NCBI GenBank assembly: GCA_020736575.1 | Contig: JAGPYM010000028.1 | Span: forward strand, 124,001 to 188,000 | DNA: 64,000 bases | Direction of reading: 5' to 3' | Origin: Thelonectria olida | Lineage: Eukaryota; Ascomycota; Sordariomycetes; Hypocreales; Nectriaceae | In this document: piece by piece, positions 22,583 through 32,519 of the stretch | Layout of the letters: each line of letters begins with the position of its first letter | Position numbering within the stretch: position 1 is the first letter of the stretch | The notes under the pieces: model-generated | What the model saw: only the letters and a program-made list of their open reading frames with translations | Databases searched by the model: none | What the model was told of the DNA's origin: nothing | Position numbers and translations under genes: made by a program

Positions 22583-23324
22583 TCACTGCTCGACTTCACT
22601 GCTCGATGTCTGGCTCCCTGGCTTGTTTCCTAAACTACCATTTACGCCGCCTGCCTTACTACCGTCGTCACCCACTTCCTCACCCACCTCATCATCTCGT
22701 TTTTGGCAACGAAGCGTAAGCAGAATAACCCTGATTGACCCCTTCGACAGCATCAAAAAAACGCCAGTCTCAAGCATGTATGCTTCCCATGACTCCCACA
22801 TGATGGTGGAATACGATTTGCTATTCTTGTACACCATAACGACCACATCTTCCTTGGTCGGATAAGGTCGAGGTATGATAATGTTCCTCCTACCCGGCGG
22901 CGTGACTAAAGCACCCTTCTCGAGCACGAGCTCCTTGCCTTTCCAAAGCAAGTCCGAGTCCTCGTTTCCAGGCCAGTTCTTCTTAATATAACACGTCTTT
23001 TCAGTCAGCCGGCCAGCAATTCATTATCGCCACCAAGGATGCTTACAAGTTCCTTCATAACCTCAACGCCGTCGTCCCATTTTTCATTCCCCTTTTCATC
23101 CACCTCCCGTGGAAGTTCATATAATTTCATTTCGGGAAAAGAAAGTTCCCGCAGCTGCTTAGGCGTTACTGTTCCATCCATTTCCAGTCGCAGACCATCT
23201 GCGCCGTCAAGGAGACCTTGAAGTTTGGTGGACAGCCGAAAATGCGTGTATCCGTCTTGAATTCAGGCTCTTCCATGATGGATGGAGAGGAGGGCTTAGG
23301 GAGATTTGTGGTGGTGGGAATCAT
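22583..23324 (-). CDS. Unrecognised small gene, convergent to the 872-residue gene, left-arm copy
   Basis: Minus-strand gene with one clear intron at 23046-22997 (50 bp, GTAAGC donor, GGCTGAC branch site, AAAAG acceptor). It joins a segment ending GVEVMKEL to TCYIKKNWPGNEDSDLLWKG and runs to a stop at 22583. The product has a beta-rich core (NIIIPRPYPTKEDVVVMVYK) and an acidic, Gly/Ser-rich tail. Upstream of codon about 20 the protein-like frame (HFRLSTKLQGLLDGADGLRL) differs by one base from the frame holding the ATGs at 23324 and 23276, so the 5' end is either frameshifted or has an unseen exon. Function is unknown. The other arm has the identical structure. Confidence 0.45.
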
Positions 23325-23704
23325 ACTTATGCCGATGAGGATTCAGCGGGATCAATAGACACTCTGATCATAGGTCGTGCTCAAGGTTGGGCGCTTGAAA
23401 TTACTTCGAAGCTTTGGCCACTTGGACGTGGCCCATTAGTGGAGCTCGCTCGGCCGAGGGCATGCGCTTGTCGCTTGAGTTGGAAGTGGTTGACTGCAGA
23501 CATGGCAATCGGATGTTGTAGCGGATCAGAAATGAAGAAGGGTGAGGCGTGGTGGAATAGGTTCGGCTAGAGCGACGTAGAATACTCAATAACGAGAGAA
23601 CATTAAGAAGAATACTGGAGATAAAAGAAGAAGATGAGAGAAAGAAAAGAATTGAGATATAGGTGAAGTGTGGCTTTCCGCTCAAAGGAATATTGACGTA
23701 GGTA

Positions 23705-25100
23705 AAATCACGTGCCAAAAGTCTGACAACACCACAACGCGACTCCACAGTCGTGATCGTGATCGTAGACACCCCCTTTACTTCCACCACACCCAATGCA
23801 ACCCAAATGCCGTCAGAAAATCGTGATTTTGGTATCGAAATAAGCGGAAATCGCCAAGCTAACCATGAGTTCAATCCCGAGCAAAGGGCGGCCATGGTTG
23901 CTGAGGTACGCGCCGGCAAATCCATGCGTGCTGTTGCGAGGTCGTATCACACTGATCCCGGCACCGTGTCCCGTACGAAAAGACGATGGGATCAACACCA
24001 CAATAATGCCTCTAGGCCTCGAAAATGGCGTCCTAAGAAACTCACGGCAATACAGATCATTCGTATCCGGTCATTTATTAACCGGAACCGTTTAATCACA
24101 TGGAATGACGCGTTGATTGAGCTGGACGTGTCTATTAGCAAAAGAACCCTTCAGCGGCACTTACACCGGTATTGGCGACGCAAATGGCGTTCAAAGAAGC
24201 GGATTTTGCTTACAGGGGAAAATGCAAAAGAGCGGCTACAGCATGCCAAGTATTGGATTCGCCGAATTAATGATTATTTGGTGGTATTTAGCCTTCAAAA
24301 GAGAGTCCCTTACCGTGTGCTCCACTGACCTCCTCACCAGATTTGCTTTAGCGATGAATGCACCGTTCAGAACGCCCCAAACAACCCAGACGGCTGGGTC
24401 TTTCGCAGGCCGGATGAGAAGTTCCGGAGGGACCTTGTGAACGTCCAAGAGCACGGAAAAGCCACTCAATCGATCATGATCTGGGCAGGAATTGTAAGGA
24501 ATTTGAAGACACCTTTGGTCGTGATGGAACGGGATCCTAAGGCCAAAAACAAGGGCTACACCAGCTGGAGCTACTGTCAGGCACTAGGGGAAGGTCTTCT
24601 ACCTCTCCTCGAGGAATTTGACAATTTTCAGCAGGATAATGCCCGAATTCACACGTCAAAGGAGTCAATTGCTTGGATGCGTTCTCATGGGATCATTCCG
24701 ATCAAGTGCCCTGCACACTCGCCCGATTTGAACCCGATTGAGCACCTTTGGAAGGCTCTCAAGGCAAAATTAAGGCGCATGCACCCCGAATTCATCAGAC
24801 TACGAAAAAATAAGGCCGATGAGGCAAAGTTGAAAGCGTGGATTAAAGACGCGTGGGCAGCACTTCCTCAGGAGCTCATTTTGAAGCTGACAAAGTCGGT
24901 GGAGAGAAGACTGCGCGCAGTGATCCGCGCGAGGGGATGGTATACAAAAGATTAATCTACGAGATCAGAGCTTTCAATTGATATAGTTTTTATCTTCATG
25001 CGACAATTATTTCCTGTGTTATAAATAAGTGCATATTGAGGGTGGAAATCGCGGTCCCGATGTGGTGGGGGGGTGTTGTCAGACTTTTGGCGTGTCATTT
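23705..25100 (+). mobile_element. Tc1/mariner-type DNA transposon, apparently complete
   Basis: Imperfect terminal inverted repeats of about 28 bp, 23705-23732 and 25073-25100, share the core GCCAAAAGTCTGACAACACC. They are flanked by TA at 23703-23704 and 25101-25102, the expected target-site duplication. The 1,396-bp element encodes one transposase with an intact frame. It lies 262 bp inside the inner edge of the left inverted-duplication arm and is absent from the right arm. Confidence 0.85.
23807..24955 (+). CDS. Tc1/mariner transposase (DDE)
   Basis: Two exons, 23807-24283 and 24341-24955, joined by a 57-bp intron (GTATTT...CACCAG), give 363 residues. The N-terminal part has the helix-turn-helix pair typical of the superfamily (EQRAAMVAEVRAGKSMRAVA, then a second HTH with SISKRTLQRHLHRYWRRKW). 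The catalytic triad is visible: Asp in VICFSDECT right after the splice junction, Asp in FQQDNARIH, and the acidic residue in SPDLNPIEHLWKALK. Splicing is needed to restore the first Asp block, so the intron model is well supported. The enzyme cuts and pastes the element at TA sites. No stops or frameshifts; it could be active. Confidence 0.85.
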
Positions 25101-25102
25101 TA

Positions 25103-27245
25103 TGTTTGTTCCAATGCACGAAGGACTGGTAAAAAAAGAAAAAGATTTTACTACGAAATCAAGCTTATATAAGGGACTCACTTCCATCTTCTTTGTTTTG
25201 CGTCGGTCGGAGCACGTCACCACCTCTACCCTTCTTTGAGTTCCCAAATTGGATCCTCCAAATTCAAGGTATCGGTACAGCGGAGATCGATCTCACAGTT
25301 ATGACACATGGCAGCTGATGCGCGTATGCCTTGGTTACTGGTACTTCTATTTGATGGCGGCGTCTAATAATTAAGAGACGATGAAAACATGAGCGCGTGA
25401 CGGTGATGAGAAGAAGGCTGTGTTGAGGCATGAACCCGGTGCTATGGAACGGTCGGCTGCGGGATTTCTCGTACCGGCCCATCCACTTGTCGGCGTGGCT
25501 CTCCCTGCACACACAAAGGGAGGCCTCTCTCTTTCCCCTCTTTCATTCTTGTTTAACCCTTCAGCCAATCTTCATCAGCCGGTCTCTCACCCTCGCCAAG
25601 ATGTTCCAGTGAACAAGGGCCAATGGACTGCAGGGGACTAGCCAAGGTTGTCTGGACCTGGGGCAATTAGACAGATGGAGCTGGGCAGACATGTGGCAAA
25701 TGTGTACTTCAGTTCAAGTCAGACAGCATAGTCGTTCAGTGAGGGTTACAGTACGATAAGCTACCTTGATTTGGGAAACGGTGTTCGAGCTATGATGACC
25801 GCAGTAATAGCGATATGCGATATGCCTCGCATTCCATCGTTTATCATAATGCGCAAATTCACTGACGCCAACTCAACCTCTTGCCACGTATTCCAGGCCC
25901 CAAAAAGGCCGCATAATGCAACCCAATCACATTACGATAAGCAAGGGGGGTGATGGAGAATGGGATGGCGGATAGAGAACGCTTTCGTCGGACGGAACCC
26001 TTAGCGGCGGACGCTGCTAAGTAATGTGTAGCAACGGATTCTTTCAAGCCTATGATCTACATGGCCATCTCGGCAACTTGAGTTACAATCATTCATTCAG
26101 GATACTGAAAGGGGTATAAACGAGCGGTCATTGATCCCCGTGTGAGCTCGCTTGTGAGAACTGTACTGGGAAGTGTGGCGTCCAGCCTTGTCGTGCTGAA
26201 CCCTTGCGCTCACCCAATAGTCGCCCCGTCAGTCATGATGCAGCTACTCGGTGATTATCATCATAGGTTAGTAGCCCGAGCCATCTCGTTCTCTGATACG
26301 ATAGTTTATGCGCCTCTCTTCTGTCGGGGAACCGGCTTGACTTTGTCTGGGATTGGGATGTGGCCGGATTCGCAGTTCTCGTTGGGGCACTGTGGATGTA
26401 CCGTAGTTGCTTTTTGGTTGCCAAGCCCGGCCAGCACCAGCACCAGCGCCTCAGCCCTGCATGAAAGAAACTGCGCTAATGACAGGCGCTAGCAGCTTAC
26501 GCACTGTCCTCCCAACGGGCCGGCCGCAACTTACTCCTACTACGTAGTATGCACACGCCCCGTCTTGACGCCTGTGCGGCTGCTGGGCCGGGCGAGTCCC
26601 AACCCCTGTAGCAGATCCGCACCCAAGTCAGAGCGTCTCGATTGCTCCAGTACAACCACCCACGGATGATATCAGACGAGTACGGAGTACATACAGTATC
26701 CCACTCCTGAACTGAAGTGCACTCCACGGTGGGGAAGAGCCCGGTGTTGGTTCAGTAATATTCGATCGCTGCCCGCCCATTGGGTGTTGCCTTACTTTGT
26801 CACCGCACTTCCAATAGGGCGGGCACTCCGTGTTAGTCTCACACGAGATTGAACAGCATGAGAAATCGTCGAGATGGCAGAGGCCGTGACAAGTCCCTCC
26901 ATAGTTGTGGGTACCGCACCTAAGGCAGCAATGCAAGGATCAAACGCAACACCGACCCCCACAGAATAGGGCTGTGTATTGCAGACTCCGAGGGCTGAAT
27001 GGCTGCCTGAGAAGGCAACCAAGCGAATCGTCAATGTAGTAAGCTGCTACCCAACCCGAAACGAGTGGCGGGGAGCAGCACGCACACAAATAGTTCTTGT
27101 AAAAAGAATATTTTTCTTGTTTCCAACCTTCCGAGTTACAATATAGTCGACTCTTATCTACACTCTCCTTTTTTATCATTATCAGAAACAACAACACCAC
27201 TACATCCAAGGATCAGCCCAACTTACACCAGCTCGTGTCGGGAAA
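25103..27245. other. Intergenic; one cysteine-dense candidate exon on the minus strand
   Basis: No complete gene is visible in 2.1 kb. On the minus strand 26919-26796 is bounded by a CTTAG acceptor and a GTAAGG donor and encodes eight Cys in 41 residues (CGTHNYGGTCHGLC, then FSCCSISCETNTEC). It may be an exon of a small secreted cysteine-rich protein. A pyrimidine-rich leader precedes the CCCH gene at 27246. Confidence 0.35.
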
Positions 27246-28841
27246 ATGCTACCCGATGAGACCATCGAAAGCGCCGCCGAGCAGCTGGCTGAGTACCGGA
27301 GAAATGACGCTCTTTCAGATATTCTAGAGCGCTACGCAACCCTTATTGAACACTACAGGCGTTTAAAGAGCGACTACGAAGAGGAAAAGGAAGGACGTGA
27401 GCGTTACAAGCAGCTGGCTCGTGGTCAAGAACGAAACCCCTTCGCCCTTGTTGTGATTGACGGAGACGGTTATGTCTTTGACGAATCTTTCGTCGGCGCC
27501 TGCGAGGAGGGAGGAAGCAGGGCAGCCAAGCAACTCAACGATTCCATCAAGATGAGCCTGCGTCGCAAGGGCCTGGAGGGCTGTGAGGCCATGATCCGTG
27601 TATACGCTGACCTCGTGGGCTTGTCTAAGTGTCTTTATAAGAACGGGCTTTGTGGTGCGGAGAAGCGGTCGCTTGCGCCATTCACTTCGGGCTTCAACAG
27701 ATCATATGGCCTGACGGACTTTGTGGATGCTGGGGAGCTCAAAGAGAACGCCGACTTCAAGTTGAAAGCTATGCTGCGACTCTACGCCGATAACACCCAG
27801 TGCAAGCACATTTATTTTGCCGCATGCCACGATGTCGGTTATGTCTCCGACCTTACCCCTTATAGGGGTAACTCTGAGAGATTTACCTTGGTTCGCACCC
27901 CAAGTGCACGATTCCATCTGGAGTTTAACAAACTTGGCATGAATGTTGAAGACTTTCCCGGCGTGTTTCGTTCTACTCCTCTAATATCTGTCGCTTCTGC
28001 ACCAGGCCAGACTAAGAAGAATGCCTCGATGAGCGTCAGCAAATTCTCGGCTCAGATATCTTCAAATCATACGCAACAACCAAGGGCAACGTCTCCTGTT
28101 AACGGCAACAAAATTTGCCAATACAATGCGATGGGTAAATGTAGATATGGCAGCACCTGCAGACTCGCCCATATCGACTCCAAATCGTCGCAACTGAACC
28201 GTAATGGTTCCCCGCCGTCCTATAAGAGCCAGAACTGGAGATCAGACAATGACGGCACCTCTCCCATCAACCGCACCTCTGGCATTTTCCCCCCAGGCAA
28301 CGACATTGCCTCGTTACCACGACCACACGATATTCCGGAGGACCATATCGCCGTCAACGAACACCAAGAACGACTTGACGCCTACATCGTTCCTCCTACC
28401 CCGGACATCTTCAGACGAATTAAGCCGTCCCCCGGACAAAGGAAGCTCTGCAATCAGAAGCAGCTGACTGGATACTGCCCCAACGAAGAATGTGAATTCG
28501 ACCACACCCCGATCCCCGACGAGCTCAAACCAGCTCTCGAAGCGCTGTCGCGATCTGTCCCGTGCCCCAAACGTGGCAACTGCCGAAAGCTAAACTGCGT
28601 ATTCGGACATGTTTGCCAACGGCTGGACTGCAAGCGTCGTGGTGGAAAGGCTTACTGCCGGTTCCCTCCGAGTATGTGCATGGCGGACTTTACGGTGGAT
28701 GGGTACGTCCCCGCCGTAATGACTGTCACAACGGACCCCTCAACGGTAGGCTGGGAGGATGAACATGACCACGAGCAAGACCATGATGGAGATGCCAACG
28801 GACTCTCATTTGAAGGGGAAGACGAGGGCGTGAGCATTTAG
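27246..28841 (+). CDS. CCCH zinc-finger protein with DUF7923-type N-terminal domain
   Basis: An intronless 531-codon frame. Residues 1-60 are a charged coiled coil (YRRLKSDYEEEKEGRERYKQ). Residues about 65-240 form the fungal DUF7923-type domain beginning NPFALVVIDGDGYVFDESFV, with a nuclease-like acidic start as in NYN/PIN folds. A CCCH finger follows (CQYNAMGKCRYGSTCRLAH, C-x7-C-x5-C-x3-H), then a disordered linker. Two further C-rich fingers lie near the C-terminus: LCNQKQLTGYCPNEECEFDH and CPKRGNCRKLNCVFGH. This arrangement is a widespread, uncharacterised fungal family, probably RNA- or nucleic-acid-binding. The acidic tail (EDEHDHEQDHDG) is typical. The ATG follows a CT-rich leader, as in strong fungal promoters. 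Confidence 0.85.
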   Translation: MLPDETIESAAEQLAEYRRNDALSDILERYATLIEHYRRLKSDYEEEKEGRERYKQLARGQERNPFALVVIDGDGYVFDESFVGACEEGGSRAAKQLNDSIKMSLRRKGLEGCEAMIRVYADLVGLSKCLYKNGLCGAEKRSLAPFTSGFNRSYGLTDFVDAGELKENADFKLKAMLRLYADNTQCKHIYFAACHDVGYVSDLTPYRGNSERFTLVRTPSARFHLEFNKLGMNVEDFPGVFRSTPLISVASAPGQTKKNASMSVSKFSAQISSNHTQQPRATSPVNGNKICQYNAMGKCRYGSTCRLAHIDSKSSQLNRNGSPPSYKSQNWRSDNDGTSPINRTSGIFPPGNDIASLPRPHDIPEDHIAVNEHQERLDAYIVPPTPDIFRRIKPSPGQRKLCNQKQLTGYCPNEECEFDHTPIPDELKPALEALSRSVPCPKRGNCRKLNCVFGHVCQRLDCKRRGGKAYCRFPPSMCMADFTVDGYVPAVMTVTTDPSTVGWEDEHDHEQDHDGDANGLSFEGEDEGVSI

Positions 28842-31826
28842 CGGGTCCAACCATTCGTTGGTCACTTCATCCGTCGGCTCGGATGTTAGATTACCGTAGT
28901 ATCTGAGCAAATCCGGTTGGGACGGTGCCAAAGCTAATGCATTAGAGAGCCCTAGTCGCCGGGATCCGGCTAAACATTAGGATCAAGGTCTTGAAGAGGC
29001 GGCATCATTAAAACTCCAAAAATCAGCTTGGTGGCAGCTTCAATAAGTGAGACAGGAAGGAAGAACGATCGGGGACCAGGGATGACCCCTAATAGTGATA
29101 ACATGCCTCCCTCTAGATTAGGAATGCATACTAATTGTATAAGGAAATAATCTAAGTTAAAGTGCCGGGCTACGCCCCTAAGTCTCGACCGTCCCGACCG
29201 GATTTCCTCAGATGCTACGGTATTGCACTCGGCCACTGACGATACTTTTAGGAAAGATGCTACCATTAACTCTTATTTACTCCCGGGCATAAATATGGAA
29301 AGGCTGTGACGAAATGATGAATCCGAAAAGCTTACGCCGGAAGAAAGAGCCGATATTGGAATGACCAGGTTAGGTGCACAATGCGGATAGTCTTGGGCAA
29401 CAACCTTGGGCCTGTGGGCGAAGGCATGGGTGAGCTGGAATGGGGCCCGGCAAACGCGTCAATACCAAGCCTATATCCTAGTTGATACCCTAACGTTGGG
29501 CCTAGGTAGGCTAGGCGGGATAAGTGAGCAGGCGCGCTGAGCTGATTCCTAGCACAGGTGACGATGAACTATTCTAAAAAGTCTCTAAATTCCGCCAGCC
29601 GGCTCCTACCAAGAAGGAAGATGTCTCGAATCGTGAGTCTCGGATGGCGAGTGCATACCCTAGAGACAGAACACGAGCGCAGGCCGCGTGTGCAACACCA
29701 ATGCGTGCCGACGGCGTCTCTTCAACAAGTAGCCACCATATCCGTAGTCTCTGGCAAACTCGCATATACTAACAGTGGAGAGCGATGAAATGAAGAGTAC
29801 ATGTACATTGGCTAGTATTTGTTTGATTCCATTCCCCAATCGAGCAAGGATCGCTCAGTAACAGGATGAAATGTTGTTTCTACCTGGGAAAGATTTGTCT
29901 CACTCATGATGCCAAGTCTCGAGAAGCCGAAAAGGGGGATGATGGCTTGCTGCATGCCGTTCTGCGTAACAAATGCACAGCCCACTGTCAAGCAGTGCTC
30001 TGCGTTCGCCCTGCGACGGCATTGGCCACGACTAGCCCGCCTGCGGCCCCGATTCGTGCGAGCTGCCCTTGCGTGAGAAACCACTTTGGCTCCCTTTTGA
30101 ACAAAGCCGCTCCGTGAGAACTGTCACGTTAGTGTCTTGAATCGCGCACGTAGGCGGCATAGACGCTATGCTCACCACGGGTTGAGCTTTTACGATTCGT
30201 TTGTCGTCTATATATCAACTAACATCATGAGCTCGATGCGACGTGAGGCTGGGAACGACGGTATAGTAGGAACAGTTCAGTCATGGGTGACGAAAGCGTT
30301 ACTTGATTTCTCTCATCTGACGGGGAGAATCGGGTCCCATGCGATGATGTGTGCAAGGAGTTTCGGTCGTAGGTGGGGGGAGACGAGTTGAACGGGTGAT
30401 TGCAAGGTGAACCGTACGGACTCGTGTCGAGGAACCCATGGAGTGGGAGGAGGACGGAAATCTAATGGCAAGCGAACTCAACAAAGTACTGGTAGCGCCC
30501 TTTCCTGGGCAGGTGACAGGCGAACCTCGGGGGTTTCCCAAAGCTGCACCTATCTAGCTTTGGTTGGCAAGTCAGCTGTTCTCTGTACCTCAGATTACGC
30601 TACTTTACGAAGTCGCACACTCTCCCATTTGCAGGGCCAACTCCTCCCACCACCGTGACGAGGACCATATGGCTACCTCCCATTTGGTATGAGTTGTGGG
30701 TGAAAGTGCGGTGGAGGTATGACAATGAACCTGCTTCTTGGTCTTGACAGCATCGTTACAATTCTTGGGGCTTTGTCCGCAAAAAGGGCAGAAACCACCA
30801 CGCGACTCACTATACTCTTTCTTCGTGGGTTTTCGTTCTCGTTGGCTGAGCCGTAGCTCTTTGTTCCGGATTACTCTGTAGCTAAGAATTAATTAACTTC
30901 CGGACTGATTACCGTATGGATAAAACCATGCGAAAGAAGGAGAAGTGAATTCAAACAAGCGTGCCCTCCCTCGAGCGGGCTTGCCAGGCCCTTTATTTAG
31001 GTGTTCCTCCGGAAATCCGACTCTAGGACCGTGACAGTCCTCCTACACACCAGTCTGAGATTGGTGACTGGGTATCCTAGACTGGCGAGAGACGGTACGA
31101 AGGCGATTAGGTTGGTGTTTGCGGAGAACCTCCTGGGCCACGATGGACAATTGACCCAACCCATCTGCAGGCGGCTTCTCATGAAAGCGGGGACGGAAGC
31201 TACTCTTGAATATGCCTACGTACGCTCTCTTTAGCTGTCATTTTGAATGGACGACAAAGAGATTGGCGCGGATGATGTGTTCCCGTTTCAATTTGTCCCT
31301 AATGAAGATGTCCTCTTCTAATGACTCTATCTACTGATTGAAGCCCATTGTGAACTAACTGATGGGAAGTCTTGGTCTGAAGTAGAGCCCCGATCTTGTC
31401 GATTGTCCTATGTCGGCCGACAGCTAGGTAATCCGCGATGCGGATCGAGCGCTGGACAATCTGGACATCTTCCTTTCGACAATATGAGGCTGACAGTCGA
31501 AACGAGTTCACGTGCGTTTCTTTTGCTCCAGCCGCCTCGGGAAGTATTCAGACGCAGAAAACACTCCTCCGCTAACCAAGGTGACACTTCTGATGGTTAA
31601 GTCTTTCACCTAACCACCCAGCCTCTGTTTCCTTTCGCCTTACCGATGCTAGTCTTCATGAATGTTGTAAGACATCCTACACTTGTTGCGAGGCAAGATG
31701 CTCCAGCATGCCTTAATAAGGCATCACAAACGGTTTGCGCACAGAATTAACCGACGAAATGAAACCCATTACAAACGCCTCTAAAGCAATCCCCGCCATA
31801 TGATAACGCTACTCAGCTGGTGATGT
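28842..31826. other. Gene-poor region, 3 kb
   Basis: No intact gene. On the minus strand about 30907-30586 a frame without ATG reads LRLSQRERKPTKKEYSESRG and then GFCPFCGQSPKNC...CH, a zinc-ribbon-like scrap that may be a relic exon. A minus-strand 98-codon frame (29266-28970) is open but unrecognised. The rest shows nothing. Confidence 0.35.
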
Positions 31827-32519
31827 CTACTTCGGCTTTTGTCCGTACACGCTAAAACTATTCAGCTCATCGAGCCAGCAAGTCTCCCAAGATGAACAGT
31901 TGCCCTCTAAATCACACTTACAATCGACCAACAGCTCGGGTCTTCGGGTCAAGAATGGTGCGGCGCATCTTGGCAGCGAAGACATGCATCTCCCCAGGGC
32001 TGCAATCAAGGATCTCGCACAAGGGGAAATCAACGTAGTCTTCAAGTCCTCAGTGAATAACTGGCAGACAAGGGTGCCCCGGCTCATTTTCTCTCATATC
32101 CCTTGGCCAGCCTCCAACAGGAATCTTGTGAGTCTGACAGTTGATGAAAGTCAAACCTGCGTACTTGGGAAGATCCGTCGGCTTTTCTTTGCTGAAATCA
32201 AAGGTTTTTCCCATTGTTCCTCATGAAAGGCGTTGGCCCATCTAGTGAGGATACTAATGCAATGTATTAGAGCGGCTCCTTGATATGGGACTCGAGGAGA
32301 AAGGCAAGGTACGTACTGTTTCTCGTTAACCTTGATAAAGGTCGGGCTCGATATGCTGGATCCAACCGCCTAGCTTTAGAGCCTTGAACGCCTCCCTGTA
32401 CAGCCTTTTCTAACGATTAACAGAGCTGTACAGATAGCGAATATGAAGTCGAAGGATTCTAGCTCAAATATCCACTCAAGCTAGGCGTCATCCATCTGAA
32501 ATTCAACGTTTGGAGGCAT
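31827..32519 (-). pseudogene. LaeA-like SAM-dependent methyltransferase, degraded 3' half
   Basis: Read on the minus strand, family blocks appear in order across shifting frames: PPNVEFQMDDA with a stop, then ESFDFIF (about 32519-32420); RLYREAFKALKLGGWIQHIE (about 32405-32345); HKIPVGGWPRD and, after an in-frame TGA, GLEDYVDFPLCEILDCSPGE and MHVFAAKMRRTI (32170-31940). A 70-bp intron (31921-31852, GTAAGT...TTTAG) then gives the short terminal exon VYGQKPK and stop. This is the C-terminal half of the LaeA-like (TAM-domain) methyltransferase family, which includes regulators and tailoring enzymes of secondary metabolism. The SAM-binding glycine motif (GTGTGIW) is not found upstream. At least two stops and two frameshifts make it non-functional. 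Confidence 0.7.

Larger units (their letters stand above)
18822..23443 (+). repeat. Inverted duplication, left arm (at least 4,622 bp)
   Basis: Every position x here pairs with 82,822-x on the opposite strand at 59379-64000. Open frames in several reading frames and both strands are identical between arms and collinear to the base, so there are no indels and essentially no substitutions. The inner edge is sharp: homology stops at 23443/59379, where the next bases differ. The outer edge is not seen because the right arm runs off the window. The arm holds the amidase 3' end, the 872-residue gene and a smaller convergent gene. Confidence 0.95.

Noticed and set aside
18822..23443. The arm as a giant transposon with inverted termini (Starship-like)
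   Set aside because: No DUF3435-type tyrosine recombinase or transposase lies in the arm, and its outer part includes the end of an ordinary amidase gene.
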